From the NCBI GenBank assembly GCA_018265615.1, contig JABLYX010000022.1, forward strand, positions 6,555 to 70,554: a DNA stretch of 64,000 bases. The letters are read 5' to 3'. The notes under the pieces are model-generated. The model searched no databases. It was not told the DNA's origin and was given only the letters and a program-made list of their open reading frames with translations. The stretch comes from Lentisphaeria bacterium. Its GTDB lineage: Bacteria > Verrucomicrobiota > Lentisphaeria > Victivallales > Victivallaceae. The stretch's first letter is position 1. Each line of letters starts with the position of its first letter. The translations under genes and the position numbers were made by a program. Below are positions 15,383 to 24,008 of the stretch, piece by piece.

Positions 15383-17953
15383 TTACTCTTCGTCCATGCC
15401 GTCGAAAATCAGGATTTCGCGCTTGTTGCCGCTGCCGGAGGCCGCGCCGACGATGCCGCGCTCTTCAAAAAGGTCCATGATCTCCGCCGCGCGGTTATAA
15501 CCGATTTTCAACCGCCGCTGCAGATAGCTCGTGCTCGCCTTCCGGTCAAGTACAACCACTTCGAGCGCACGGCGCACGTTGTCGTCGTCGCCCGGGCGCA
15601 TATACTTCTTGATGACCGGGGCGATATCGGTATAGTCGTCGTCGTCATAATCGATTGCCTCGTCGTCGATCTCCTCCTCCATCGCCTCCTCTTCGGCCAC
15701 GACCTGCGCATTGAAGTTCTGCGGAGCCTGGTCGGAGACGAATTTCACGACCTGCTTGATATCCTCGTCCTTGACCCACGCACCCTGCACACGCTCAAGA
15801 TCCATTCCGCCCGGCGCGAGGAAGAGCATGTCGCCCGATCCGAGCAGCTTCTCGGCCCCGTTCTGGTCGAGGATGACCCGGCTGTCGATCATCTGGCCGA
15901 CGCGGAACGCAATGCGGGTCGGCAGATTCGCCTTGATGACGCCGGTGATGATCTGCGTCGACGGCCGCTGCGTGGCAACCACGATATGCACGCCGGCCGC
16001 GCGTCCGAGCTGGGCGATGCGGGTGATATATGCCTCGGAGTCCTTGCGCGCATCGGTCATCATGAGCTCCGCGAGCTCGTCGATGATCACGATGAGCACC
16101 GGCATCTTCGCCGGGACCTCGACGCCGTTCTCGTCGATGACCGGCTCCGCATTCGGCCGGCTGTTGTACTCGGCCAGCTTCTTCACGCCGGCTTTCGCAA
16201 GAATGTGATAGCGCTTCTCCATCTCGGTCACGGCCCAGCGCAGCGCGATCGGGACCTTCTTCGAATCGTTGATGACCGGGGTAATCAGGTGCGGAAGCCG
16301 CTTGTAGTCCTCGAATTCCACAATCTTCGGGTCGACCATGATGAGCCGCAGCTCATCCGGCGGAAACTTGAAGAGCAGACTCATGATGAGCGTGTTCATG
16401 CAGACCGACTTACCCGATCCGGTGGATCCCGCGATCAGCAGATGCGGCGCCTTCGCGAGATCGAGCATGACCGGGTTGCCCGCAACGTCCTTGCCGAGCA
16501 CGATAGGAATCGCGGCGCGCCCCTTCTGCCATGCGTCGGACTCCATCACCGCGCGCATGAAAACCGCTTCGGTCTTCGTATTCGGAACCTCGACGCCGAC
16601 GACGGGGCGGCCCGGAATCGGAGCGAGCACGCGGACGGTTTTCGCGGAGAGGTTCATCGCGATGTTGTCCGCGATCGCCTCGACCTTCTTCACATTCACA
16701 CCCTCGTCGAGGGAGATCTCATAACGCGTGATCCGGGGACCGGAGATATAACCGGAAACCCGGCCGGAAACCTTGAAGCTGTCAAGCGTGCGCTGCAGGA
16801 TCTCGCGAGCGCGGGCGATCGCCTCCGGCGCTTCTCCGACCGAATCGGAGCCCTTGCTCAGCATCGAGAGCGGCGGCAGCACATACTCCCGGCTGTCGGC
16901 GATCGCCTTCTCGCCCTGTTCGACCACTTTGGTGCTGACGGCCGGGATCCCGCGCTCCGGAGAAACCTGGGGGCGCGCGGCGGCCGCCGCCGGAGGAATA
17001 TTCGCTTTCCAGTCCGGCCGTTCCGCCGCGGCAACAGCCTGGGAACCGCGCCGTTCCGGCGCCGGAGCCGGCTCGGGAGCCGCGATCAGCTCCGGCTGGG
17101 TGACTTCCGCATCCGCGTCTTCCGGCGCCTCTTCTTCCGCCGCGGCGGGGCGCCCGTTGCGGCGGAGCGCGCTCAATGCATCGCGCATGCCGCTGAAGAG
17201 CCCGCCGTTCCGGGCGGTCTCACTCTCCGGCCCGTCTTCCTCCTCCGCATCGTCGTCGTCCTCCTCGCGGGCGGCGGCGACCATGGCGGCGCGGCGGCTC
17301 CGCGGCGGCTCGGCTCCGCCCTCCTCCCACGGCCTCGGCGCAAACACCCGGTCACGCAGCAGCGTGTGCCAGTCGGAGAAATAGATGATGATCGCCCCGC
17401 CCATCACGAGCGCCCATCCGAAAATCGTGGTCCCCACCGCGCCGATCAGCTGGCGGAGAACTCCCTCCGGCAGTTCCATTGAATCGACGGAAGGAGCCGC
17501 GAGCACCTGCCCGATCACTCCGCCGGTCAGCGCGAGCTCGGGAACGCCGCTGCGGCCGATCCCGATCCGTTCCGTCATCGACACGAACGGGTACGGCGAA
17601 AGTGCGAGCAGAAGAACCACGCCGATGAGAATCATCGCCTCGCCGGTGAAAAAGAGCCCCGGCTTCCCCCTGCCCGGCAGAACCGCGCGCAGCAGCCGCA
17701 GCAGCGTGACGAACGCCAGCACATAGGCCGCCAGCCCGAAAAGGTTGAAGAGCCAGAAACCGAAGTACGCGCCCGCATTGCCGATCCAGTTCGACGGCGG
17801 AGCGTCGACCCCGCCGGAGATCGCCGCGCTGTCCGCCGGCGAATATGAGAAAATCGCCAGCAGCGCAAGCAGCAGCAGCGCGATGTAAAAGATGTACCGC
17901 ACCCGGAAGCCGGAGCTATCCTCCGGCCGGGACGGGACTGCAGAATTGGCCAT
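15383..17953 (-). CDS. ftsK: DNA translocase FtsK/SpoIIIE
   Basis: 856 aa. Four or so transmembrane helices in the first 200 residues, a low-complexity linker (about 205-330, rich in E, A, P and R), then the RecA-like motor with Walker A IAGSTGSGKSVCMN, Walker B VLIVIIDELAELMM, and VVATQRPSTQIITG. A C-terminal gamma winged helix for DNA orientation reading is present (VLDRKASTSYLQRRLKIGYNRAAEIMDLFEERGIV in pieces). It clears chromosome dimers at the septum. It is the first gene of the minus-strand cluster and has a good promoter at 17995-18023. Confidence 0.96.
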   Translation of the reverse strand: MANSAVPSRPEDSSGFRVRYIFYIALLLLALLAIFSYSPADSAAISGGVDAPPSNWIGNAGAYFGFWLFNLFGLAAYVLAFVTLLRLLRAVLPGRGKPGLFFTGEAMILIGVVLLLALSPYPFVSMTERIGIGRSGVPELALTGGVIGQVLAAPSVDSMELPEGVLRQLIGAVGTTIFGWALVMGGAIIIYFSDWHTLLRDRVFAPRPWEEGGAEPPRSRRAAMVAAAREEDDDDAEEEDGPESETARNGGLFSGMRDALSALRRNGRPAAAEEEAPEDADAEVTQPELIAAPEPAPAPERRGSQAVAAAERPDWKANIPPAAAAARPQVSPERGIPAVSTKVVEQGEKAIADSREYVLPPLSMLSKGSDSVGEAPEAIARAREILQRTLDSFKVSGRVSGYISGPRITRYEISLDEGVNVKKVEAIADNIAMNLSAKTVRVLAPIPGRPVVGVEVPNTKTEAVFMRAVMESDAWQKGRAAIPIVLGKDVAGNPVMLDLAKAPHLLIAGSTGSGKSVCMNTLIMSLLFKFPPDELRLIMVDPKIVEFEDYKRLPHLITPVINDSKKVPIALRWAVTEMEKRYHILAKAGVKKLAEYNSRPNAEPVIDENGVEVPAKMPVLIVIIDELAELMMTDARKDSEAYITRIAQLGRAAGVHIVVATQRPSTQIITGVIKANLPTRIAFRVGQMIDSRVILDQNGAEKLLGSGDMLFLAPGGMDLERVQGAWVKDEDIKQVVKFVSDQAPQNFNAQVVAEEEAMEEEIDDEAIDYDDDDYTDIAPVIKKYMRPGDDDNVRRALEVVVLDRKASTSYLQRRLKIGYNRAAEIMDLFEERGIVGAASGSGNKREILIFDGMDEE

Positions 17954-17994
17954 ATTGCACCGTTACCTTGAAGTCATACAGATCCAAACGGAGT

Positions 17995-18023
17995 AATATA
18001 AACCGAAGGTTCCGCAAATGCAA
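17995..18023 (-). promoter_or_regulatory. Predicted promoter of ftsK
   Basis: TTGCAT (18018-18023), 17 bases, TATATT (17995-18000), 42 bases before the ftsK ATG. Confidence 0.65.
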
Positions 18024-18037
18024 CCGCTTAGGGTAAT

Positions 18038-18610
18038 TCAACCGAGGATTTTATCGACTTCTTCCGCCGAAACAAAGCGGTGCGCGTTCCAGCCATGGCG
18101 AAGCGCCCCTTCGATCAGCTCCGCACGGTCGTCGAAGTAGAACTCCGGAACGCCGAATTCCGCCTCGAACGCCTCGAACATCGCCGGCTCCGGCTTCTTC
18201 GCGTGGACCTCGCAGCTGTAGATGCCGTCGGGAACCGCGGAAGCCGCCGGGAACTTCCGCCGGACCTCGTCGAGGTGCGTAACCGACGTATCCGAGAAAA
18301 ACACAGGCCTGAACCCACGCGCCCCGAGCCCGGCGACCAACTCCGCCATGCCCGGAACCGGCTCTCCGATGATCGACCGGAACGCACGCTCGAGCTCTCC
18401 GTCGGAAAAGCTTGCCCCTGTCATTTTCCGGAACCCCTCGAGGAACCCGGCCGGGGAGAGTTCCCCGCGCTCGAACCGCTCCCCCGCCAGAAACAGCACC
18501 TCCGGCGGAATATCGGCGAAACTGCGGAATCCGAGCACCCCGAAGCAGCGCTCCGGATGAATTCCAAGACAGACGTTCCCGATATCCAGCGCAATTACTC
18601 TTTTCCGCAT
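18038..18610 (-). CDS. HAD-superfamily hydrolase, YihX-like
   Basis: About 190 aa. Motif I is ALDIGNVC, the D-x-G-N form seen in YihX-type sugar-phosphate phosphatases, motif II FFSDTS (near 105), motif III K in HAKKPEP (near 140) and motif IV FYFDDR. A cap region lies between motifs I and II. The substrate is unknown. ATG 18610 is chosen because GGAGA lies about nine bases upstream; ATGs at 18616 and 18619 also exist. It is divergent from catalase. Confidence 0.8.
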   Translation of the reverse strand: MRKRVIALDIGNVCLGIHPERCFGVLGFRSFADIPPEVLFLAGERFERGELSPAGFLEGFRKMTGASFSDGELERAFRSIIGEPVPGMAELVAGLGARGFRPVFFSDTSVTHLDEVRRKFPAASAVPDGIYSCEVHAKKPEPAMFEAFEAEFGVPEFYFDDRAELIEGALRHGWNAHRFVSAEEVDKILG

Positions 18611-18643
18611 TTCCATCATTCTCCATGGTTTCGTTTTCCTGAT

Positions 18644-18673
18644 AGTATAACACGTATTTCCGTAAAAAACCAA
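18644..18673 (-). promoter_or_regulatory. Predicted promoter of the HAD hydrolase
   Basis: TTGGTT (18668-18673), 18 bases, TATACT (18644-18649) on the minus strand, nearly touching the divergent catalase promoter. Confidence 0.4.
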
Positions 18674-18702
18674 TTGCATTTTCAAAAAGCGCGTGTTATA
18701 GT
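18674..18702 (+). promoter_or_regulatory. Predicted promoter of catalase
   Basis: TTGCAT (18674-18679), 17 bases, TATAGT (18697-18702). The implied leader is about 83 nt, with an A+G-rich region. Confidence 0.65.
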
Positions 18703-18791
18703 TGAATTTATGAAAGAGGGGATGCGGCGGAGTGGAGACCTCCGTATCCGGTTCGGAGCATCGGACGCAATTTCAACTGAGGAGGAAAGCG

Positions 18792-20294
18792 ATGAACGAT
18801 CCGAAACATCTGACGACGGCGGCCGGCGCGCCCGTGGACGGCGACCAGGCTTCCATCACGACCGGCAAACCGGGGTACACGCTGCTTCAGGACAGCCACA
18901 CGGTCGAGAAGCTCGCGCACTTCAACCGCGAACGGATCCCGGAACGGGTGGTCCATGCGAAAGGGGCCGGCGCGTTCGGCCACTTCAAAGTCACAAGCGA
19001 CCTCACGCAATACACCTGCGCAAAGCTGTTCAGCGAGGTCGGCAGGGAAACCGAGCTTTTCGCCCGCTTTTCAACCGTCGGCGGCGAGCGCGGGTCGGCC
19101 GATTCGGCGCGCGACCCGCGCGGATTCGCGGTGAAATTCTACACCGAAGAGGGCAACTACGACATGGTCGGAAACAATACGCCGGTGTTCTTCATCCGCG
19201 ACGCGATCAAGTTCCCTGATTTCATCCATACGCAGAAGCGCAACCCGGGTTCAAACCTGAAGGATGCAACCGCGTTCTGGGATTTCCTGTCGCTCACGCC
19301 GGAGTCGATGCATCAGGTCACGATCCTCTTCTCGGACCGCGGCACCCCGGCGGCCTACCAGAAAATGGACGGCCACTCGAGCCATGCCTACATGTGGTAC
19401 AACGATAAAAACGAATACGTCTGGGTCAAGTATCACTTCAAGGCGGCGCTCGGATTCCAGACCATGACCGGCGACGAAGCGGAAGCGCTCGCGGGATCGG
19501 ATCCGGACCACGCGACCCGCGAGCTGTACGATGCGATCAGGCGCGGCGATTATCCGAAGTGGAAGGTCTATGTCCAGATCATGAAGCCGGAGGAGGCGAA
19601 AAGCTACAGATTCGACCCGTTCGACGTGACCAAGGTCTGGTATCATGCGGATTATCCGCTCATCGAGCTCGGAGAGATGGTGCTCGACCGCAATCCGGAA
19701 AATTATTTCGCCGACGTCGAACAGGCGGCGTTCAGCCCCGCGAATTTCGTGCGCGGCATCGGCCCGTCGCCGGACAAATTGCTGCAGGGGCGACTCTTTG
19801 CATACGGGGACGCGCACCGCTGGCGGCTCGGCGCGAACCATCAGCAGATCCCGGTCAACGCGCCGCGCTGCCCGGTGCACACCTACCAGCGCGACGGCAT
19901 GATGAACGTAAACGGCAACGGCGGCGGCGGGCCGAACTACTGGCCGAACACTCAGGGAGGGCCCGGCCCGGACAAGGCGTTCACGCCGCCCGACATTCCG
20001 ATCGAAGGCTCGGTCGCGCGCCACACGATCGAGGACGACGACATCGACTTCGTGCAGCCCGGCGAGCTCTACCGCCGCGTTCTCGACGATGAAGGCAAGG
20101 CGCATCTTGTTTCGAACATCATCGGGCACCTCTGCAATGCGAAGCAGAACATCCAGTACCGGCAATGCGCGCTTTTCTACAAGGCGGATCCCGATTACGG
20201 AACCCGCGTCGCAGAGGGGCTGAACCTTGATGCCGGCAAGGTGCGGCACCTCGCGATGATGACGCAGGACGAGCGGGTCAAGCTCACGCTGTGA
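18792..20294 (+). CDS. katA: Monofunctional heme catalase
   Basis: 500 aa, the length of small-subunit clade 3 catalases. Breaks down hydrogen peroxide. Visible signatures: the N-terminal arm, FNRERIPERVVHAKGAGAFGHF with the distal histidine, FARFSTVGGERGSADSARDPRGFAVKFYTEEGNYDMVGNNTPVFFIRD read in pieces, and the proximal heme ligand tyrosine in RLFAYGDAHRWRLG. The ATG at 18792 has GGAGGAAAG upstream; an in-frame start at 18732 lacks a ribosome site. Catalase in an otherwise anaerobe-like genome suggests oxygen exposure. A pseudopilin gene follows eight bases later. Confidence 0.97.
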   Translation: MNDPKHLTTAAGAPVDGDQASITTGKPGYTLLQDSHTVEKLAHFNRERIPERVVHAKGAGAFGHFKVTSDLTQYTCAKLFSEVGRETELFARFSTVGGERGSADSARDPRGFAVKFYTEEGNYDMVGNNTPVFFIRDAIKFPDFIHTQKRNPGSNLKDATAFWDFLSLTPESMHQVTILFSDRGTPAAYQKMDGHSSHAYMWYNDKNEYVWVKYHFKAALGFQTMTGDEAEALAGSDPDHATRELYDAIRRGDYPKWKVYVQIMKPEEAKSYRFDPFDVTKVWYHADYPLIELGEMVLDRNPENYFADVEQAAFSPANFVRGIGPSPDKLLQGRLFAYGDAHRWRLGANHQQIPVNAPRCPVHTYQRDGMMNVNGNGGGGPNYWPNTQGGPGPDKAFTPPDIPIEGSVARHTIEDDDIDFVQPGELYRRVLDDEGKAHLVSNIIGHLCNAKQNIQYRQCALFYKADPDYGTRVAEGLNLDAGKVRHLAMMTQDERVKLTL

Positions 20295-20301
20295 CGCCGC
20301 C

Positions 20302-21135
20302 ATGAAGAGGCTCCCGCCCGGAGCCGGCGGCCGGAACTCCGCGCCGCCGGCCTTCACACTGATCGAGCTGCTGATTTCAATATCGGTCGTCGCGCTCCTG
20401 GCCGGAATGCTGCTGCCCGGGCTGAACCGGGCGCGCGAGCAGGGCAAAAGCGCGAACTGCCGGAGCAATCTGCGCATGCTCGTCCAGGCGAACCTCTCCT
20501 ATGCCGGGGAACAGGGCGACTGGTTCGTGCCGTATTCGCTCGAAAAGGAGCCGAACGCGACCGGCCAGCTCTGGCTCGGCTACCAGACGGTCGCGGGCAG
20601 CGGCGGACACGGCTCCGGAGGGGCGATCTCCGGCACGATCGACTTCACCCGGAATCCGCTGCTCGGCGCTTATTTCGGCGGCAGGGGCGCCGTCGCGGTC
20701 TGCCCGGCGGAGCGCGGCCGCATCCCTGACCTCACCGCGACCGATTACGGCGGCGGCTACGGGTACAACGCGCTGTGGCTTGGACGCTATATCAGCGAGG
20801 GACAGTGCTTCAACCTGAAAGCCGGAGCGATCCGGAACGCGGCGCGGCTCATCATGTTCGCGGACAACGCGAGGACGGCGATGGGGCCGTTCAGCTTCGA
20901 TCCCCCGCAGCTTGCGCCGTATTTGTACTGCCGTGAAAAGCCGGCGCTCTGGGGCGGCGAATACGCCTCCGGAACCACCGCAGGCCGCCACACGGGAAAA
21001 GCAAATGCCGGCTGGAGTGACGGACATGTGACGGCACAATCCGTCACTTTGCTGAACAGCGACGATGTCTCCCGGAAGTACCGGGTCGGCCACCTCGGAA
21101 CCCGCGATTCCGACCCGTACAGGGCCGAATTCTGA
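20302..21135 (+). CDS. Type II pseudopilin-like protein, H-X9-DG class
   Basis: 277 aa. The prepilin-like signal is preceded by an unusually long leader of 17 residues: PPAFTLIELLISISVVALLAG, then MLLPGLNRAREQGK. The residue before F is A, not G. The H-X9-DG motif is RHTGKANAGWSDGH. It starts eight bases after katA and probably shares its transcript. Unlike the other three in this window it has no regulator of its own; it is convergent with a glycosidase gene (21149-23245) that is separated by only 13 bases. Confidence 0.8.
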   Translation: MKRLPPGAGGRNSAPPAFTLIELLISISVVALLAGMLLPGLNRAREQGKSANCRSNLRMLVQANLSYAGEQGDWFVPYSLEKEPNATGQLWLGYQTVAGSGGHGSGGAISGTIDFTRNPLLGAYFGGRGAVAVCPAERGRIPDLTATDYGGGYGYNALWLGRYISEGQCFNLKAGAIRNAARLIMFADNARTAMGPFSFDPPQLAPYLYCREKPALWGGEYASGTTAGRHTGKANAGWSDGHVTAQSVTLLNSDDVSRKYRVGHLGTRDSDPYRAEF

Positions 21136-21148
21136 CCAGCGGCCCGGG

Positions 21149-23245
21149 TTACTGCTCCAGCCGGAACTCCCTGAGCTCGGCGGGGCCGCCGCTGACCAGC
21201 AGGAACGCGTGCGTACACTCCTCCGGAACCGGCACCGAAAGCCTGAACGGCTTCCATTCCGCGTCGGGCCTGACCTGCCGCGGGTGAGAGGAGATCAGCC
21301 TCTTTCCGGCCATACAGTTGATCTGCAGCAGCAGGGGACCGCCGCTCTCCGCGCCGCGCGCCTCAACCGAAAAGCGGATCTCTTTCCGCTCCGGCTTCGG
21401 AGCCTGCATGGTCAGGCTGTGTGCGCCGTCGATTCGGATGCCGCCGCCGGCGAGGCGCGCGAGCTCCTTTCCCGCATTCACATAGACCGCGCCGTTCTTC
21501 CCGGAGCCGGACTGCCTGAGGAAGCCGGGGTCGGCAAAGAGGTTGCCCGGCAGTTCCGCAGCCTCTTCCGCGCGCGGAGTTTCCCGCGGCGAAACCGCAG
21601 CCGGGCGGACCGCCGCGTCAGCAGGGCCTTCCCCCGCGCCCTCAAGTTCAATGAGTGAAACGGAGTTCGGCGGGAACCCGAGCCCGAACCGGAGCTCGTT
21701 GTTCAATATGGAGAATTCGCCGCGGTCGGAGACCGGCAGCACCGTGTTCTCATCCGCAAGCGCACCTCCGCCTTTCCAGACCTGATACGCGTTGCCGGTG
21801 TCGCGGCTCAGCAGATACCGGGTCATCTTCACGCGCGCGGTACCGAAAAACTCCGCGGCTCTGGACACCATGATTTCCGGCGTCGCCGCGATCGCGGTTT
21901 CAACCGGCGGGCCGTTCTCCGGAATCCGCGCGCCGAAATTCCAGGCGAGGATCCGCAATGTCTTCGCGGCGGGCTCGGCAGCCGCGAACGAATTGACCGC
22001 TCCCGAACGGGTCGATTCAACCCGGGTTCCATTCAGCATCGAAACCATCCGGAACAGGTTGTACGCGGCTTTCGGATACGCTTTGCCGTATGCGTGCGGA
22101 TTCGTGAACAGGCCGCACCATCCCCAGATGTTTTCCGGTTTCCCCTCCTTTTTCTGAAGGAGATCGGTCGTGACAAGATAGAGCGCGTCGTCGACCCCTT
22201 CCTCAAGCATGGTTTTCAGGAATTCGGCGGACCATGCCGCGCCGATGTGGTCCGCATTCACCATCGACTGCTCCGTGGTGTTGACATGGTAGCTCGGCCC
22301 CCATTCGTTGATCTGGATCGGCACGCCGGGAAGATACCTGTCCCGCACACGCTTCAATGAGCCGAGCATCTCCGTGAACGGCGGATAGAGCGCCTCATAT
22401 TCACCGTGCAGCGACGTGATGTTCCCGTAAAAGTGGACGCCGATGAAGTCCAGCTTCAGCTTCTCTCTTGCGGCGTCCTGTACAAAACGCTCGCCCCAGT
22501 TAAACGATCCGAAGCGGAACGTGAACGCCCATGAGAGCGCCGGACCGCCAAGCGTGAGCGGGATGTCGGGATGGCGCTTTTCAAAGATCCGGGCGGCTTC
22601 CGACAGTTCGCGGTAGAGCCGGAACATCGCATCGTACAGCTCGGCGGAGCCGCGCGCCGGAAGCTTTTCCGCCGGAGAAACCACTCCGCCGATATCCGGC
22701 TCGTTGAACGCCTCGAATACCGCGTTCCGGCAGCCGAGCGTCACGAGCACATGCTCGAAAAACGCGAGCTGGTAGTTCCGGTAGAGCGTGTAGTCGGTCG
22801 GTCCGACCGTCCGGTTCCGCCGGAGCCCCATGATGCGCCCCTCGTCGCTGTCGGCCGCGACGACCTTCCGGATCTCCTCCGGCAGCCGCTGCGCGATGAT
22901 GATATGCGGAACCGCGCCGGTTTCGCGGCAGGTCGCGAGGTGCGCGTCAAGGCGGGTCGCCTTCGACCGGTCGACGGTATAATTGCCGCTCTCGTCGAAT
23001 CTCCCCGGAAGCAGGTCGACGTTGATGCAGCGGATCTTGCGGATGCCGAGCTCTTTCAGCCCCCGCGTAGTGCCGGCGTCCGGATTGAACTCCCAGCCGG
23101 CTCCGAGCGTGAGCTTTTTCAGCTGGCCGACGTCGTCGCCGGAGGGCGACAGATTCTGCGGAACAGACGGGCTGACCCGGATTCCGGCGGCAGGGAGCAG
23201 CATGGCGCCGAAAAGCGCTGCGCCGCAGATGATGAAGCGTTTCAT
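21149..23245 (-). CDS. Exported clan GH-A glycoside hydrolase, GH39-like
   Basis: 698 aa with a signal peptide (residues 1-20). A (beta/alpha)8 domain spans about 50-400: VFEAFNEPDIGG with the acid/base E182, and VPIQINEWGPSY with the likely nucleophile E314. This arrangement resembles GH39 xylosidases/iduronidases. From about 410 a beta-rich region follows, then a C-terminal module (570-698) like a carbohydrate-binding or jelly-roll domain. The substrate is unknown. It is the last gene of a cassette: GntR/LacI regulator 23998-25182, pseudopilin 23271-24008, then this gene after a 25-base gap. Confidence 0.78.
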   Translation of the reverse strand: MKRFIICGAALFGAMLLPAAGIRVSPSVPQNLSPSGDDVGQLKKLTLGAGWEFNPDAGTTRGLKELGIRKIRCINVDLLPGRFDESGNYTVDRSKATRLDAHLATCRETGAVPHIIIAQRLPEEIRKVVAADSDEGRIMGLRRNRTVGPTDYTLYRNYQLAFFEHVLVTLGCRNAVFEAFNEPDIGGVVSPAEKLPARGSAELYDAMFRLYRELSEAARIFEKRHPDIPLTLGGPALSWAFTFRFGSFNWGERFVQDAAREKLKLDFIGVHFYGNITSLHGEYEALYPPFTEMLGSLKRVRDRYLPGVPIQINEWGPSYHVNTTEQSMVNADHIGAAWSAEFLKTMLEEGVDDALYLVTTDLLQKKEGKPENIWGWCGLFTNPHAYGKAYPKAAYNLFRMVSMLNGTRVESTRSGAVNSFAAAEPAAKTLRILAWNFGARIPENGPPVETAIAATPEIMVSRAAEFFGTARVKMTRYLLSRDTGNAYQVWKGGGALADENTVLPVSDRGEFSILNNELRFGLGFPPNSVSLIELEGAGEGPADAAVRPAAVSPRETPRAEEAAELPGNLFADPGFLRQSGSGKNGAVYVNAGKELARLAGGGIRIDGAHSLTMQAPKPERKEIRFSVEARGAESGGPLLLQINCMAGKRLISSHPRQVRPDAEWKPFRLSVPVPEECTHAFLLVSGGPAELREFRLEQ

Positions 23246-23270
23246 AAGATGATTTCCCGATCTGACATGA

Positions 23271-24008
23271 TTACCAGTTGTGATCCCAGAGATAGCGCTG
23301 TGGGAACATATTGCCGGGCAGCTTCAATTGATCCCCGACGCTCGCCGAGTCCGGAGAAACCGCTTTCCCGTGTCCGTCGACGAAAAGGCTGTTTGCGCGG
23401 CGGCTGTGGATGAACCCGGCACGGTCACGCGAATCAGCGCCGGTGTAGCGGATGTCCCCCCAGTTCCGGTTCGCCATCGGCATCTTGTAGGTCCCGCCGT
23501 CGGTGAGCGTGATGATCTGCGCCTGCCGTTTCCAACCGGTCGGACGACCGATGCCGCACTTGCCCGGATTGGCGTCGAACAGCAGCCCGGGAGTCAGCTC
23601 CTGATTGTACGCATAGTTCGTGCCGGCGCCGTAGTTGTCTTTGGGGCAGGGATTCGACGGGCAATCGAACACACCGCGCGCCGCCTGCCCGGAAATGTTC
23701 GCGGTATTCTCGGTTATCATGCCGAGCTGGAGCATCACGTGCGCAAGCCACCAGTTGTAGTGCTTCGATACCGTATTGCCGCCCGCACCGTCCACATGCG
23801 CCTGAAACGGCGGAAAATATCCGCTGTTCGCATCCGCGTACAGGATGAATCCCTGCCCGAGCTGGCGGATATTGCCGAGACACTTCGCGGATTTGCCGCG
23901 CTCCCGCGCCTGGTTCAGCGCAGGCAGCAGCATCGCGGCAAGGATCGCGATTATCGCAATTACAACAAGAAGTTCGATCAGTGTGAATTCATCCCGGTTA
24001 CGCTTCAT
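23271..24008 (-). CDS. Type II pseudopilin-like protein, H-X9-DG class
   Basis: 245 aa. Starts MKRNRDEFTLIELLVVIAII and continues with MLLPALNQARERGK; the residue before F is E. The H-X9-DG motif is IHSRRANSLFVDGHG. Several cysteines (CPSNPCPKD) lie mid-protein. The ATG at 24008 overlaps the regulator's 3' end by 11 bases. Same cassette position as the pseudopilins at 6345 and 33424. Confidence 0.85.
   Translation of the reverse strand: MKRNRDEFTLIELLVVIAIIAILAAMLLPALNQARERGKSAKCLGNIRQLGQGFILYADANSGYFPPFQAHVDGAGGNTVSKHYNWWLAHVMLQLGMITENTANISGQAARGVFDCPSNPCPKDNYGAGTNYAYNQELTPGLLFDANPGKCGIGRPTGWKRQAQIITLTDGGTYKMPMANRNWGDIRYTGADSRDRAGFIHSRRANSLFVDGHGKAVSPDSASVGDQLKLPGNMFPQRYLWDHNW

Noticed and set aside
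15068..17482. An 804-codon plus-strand open frame opposite ftsK
   Set aside because: Composition is repetitive and arginine/histidine rich; it mirrors the FtsK codons and shows no family motif.
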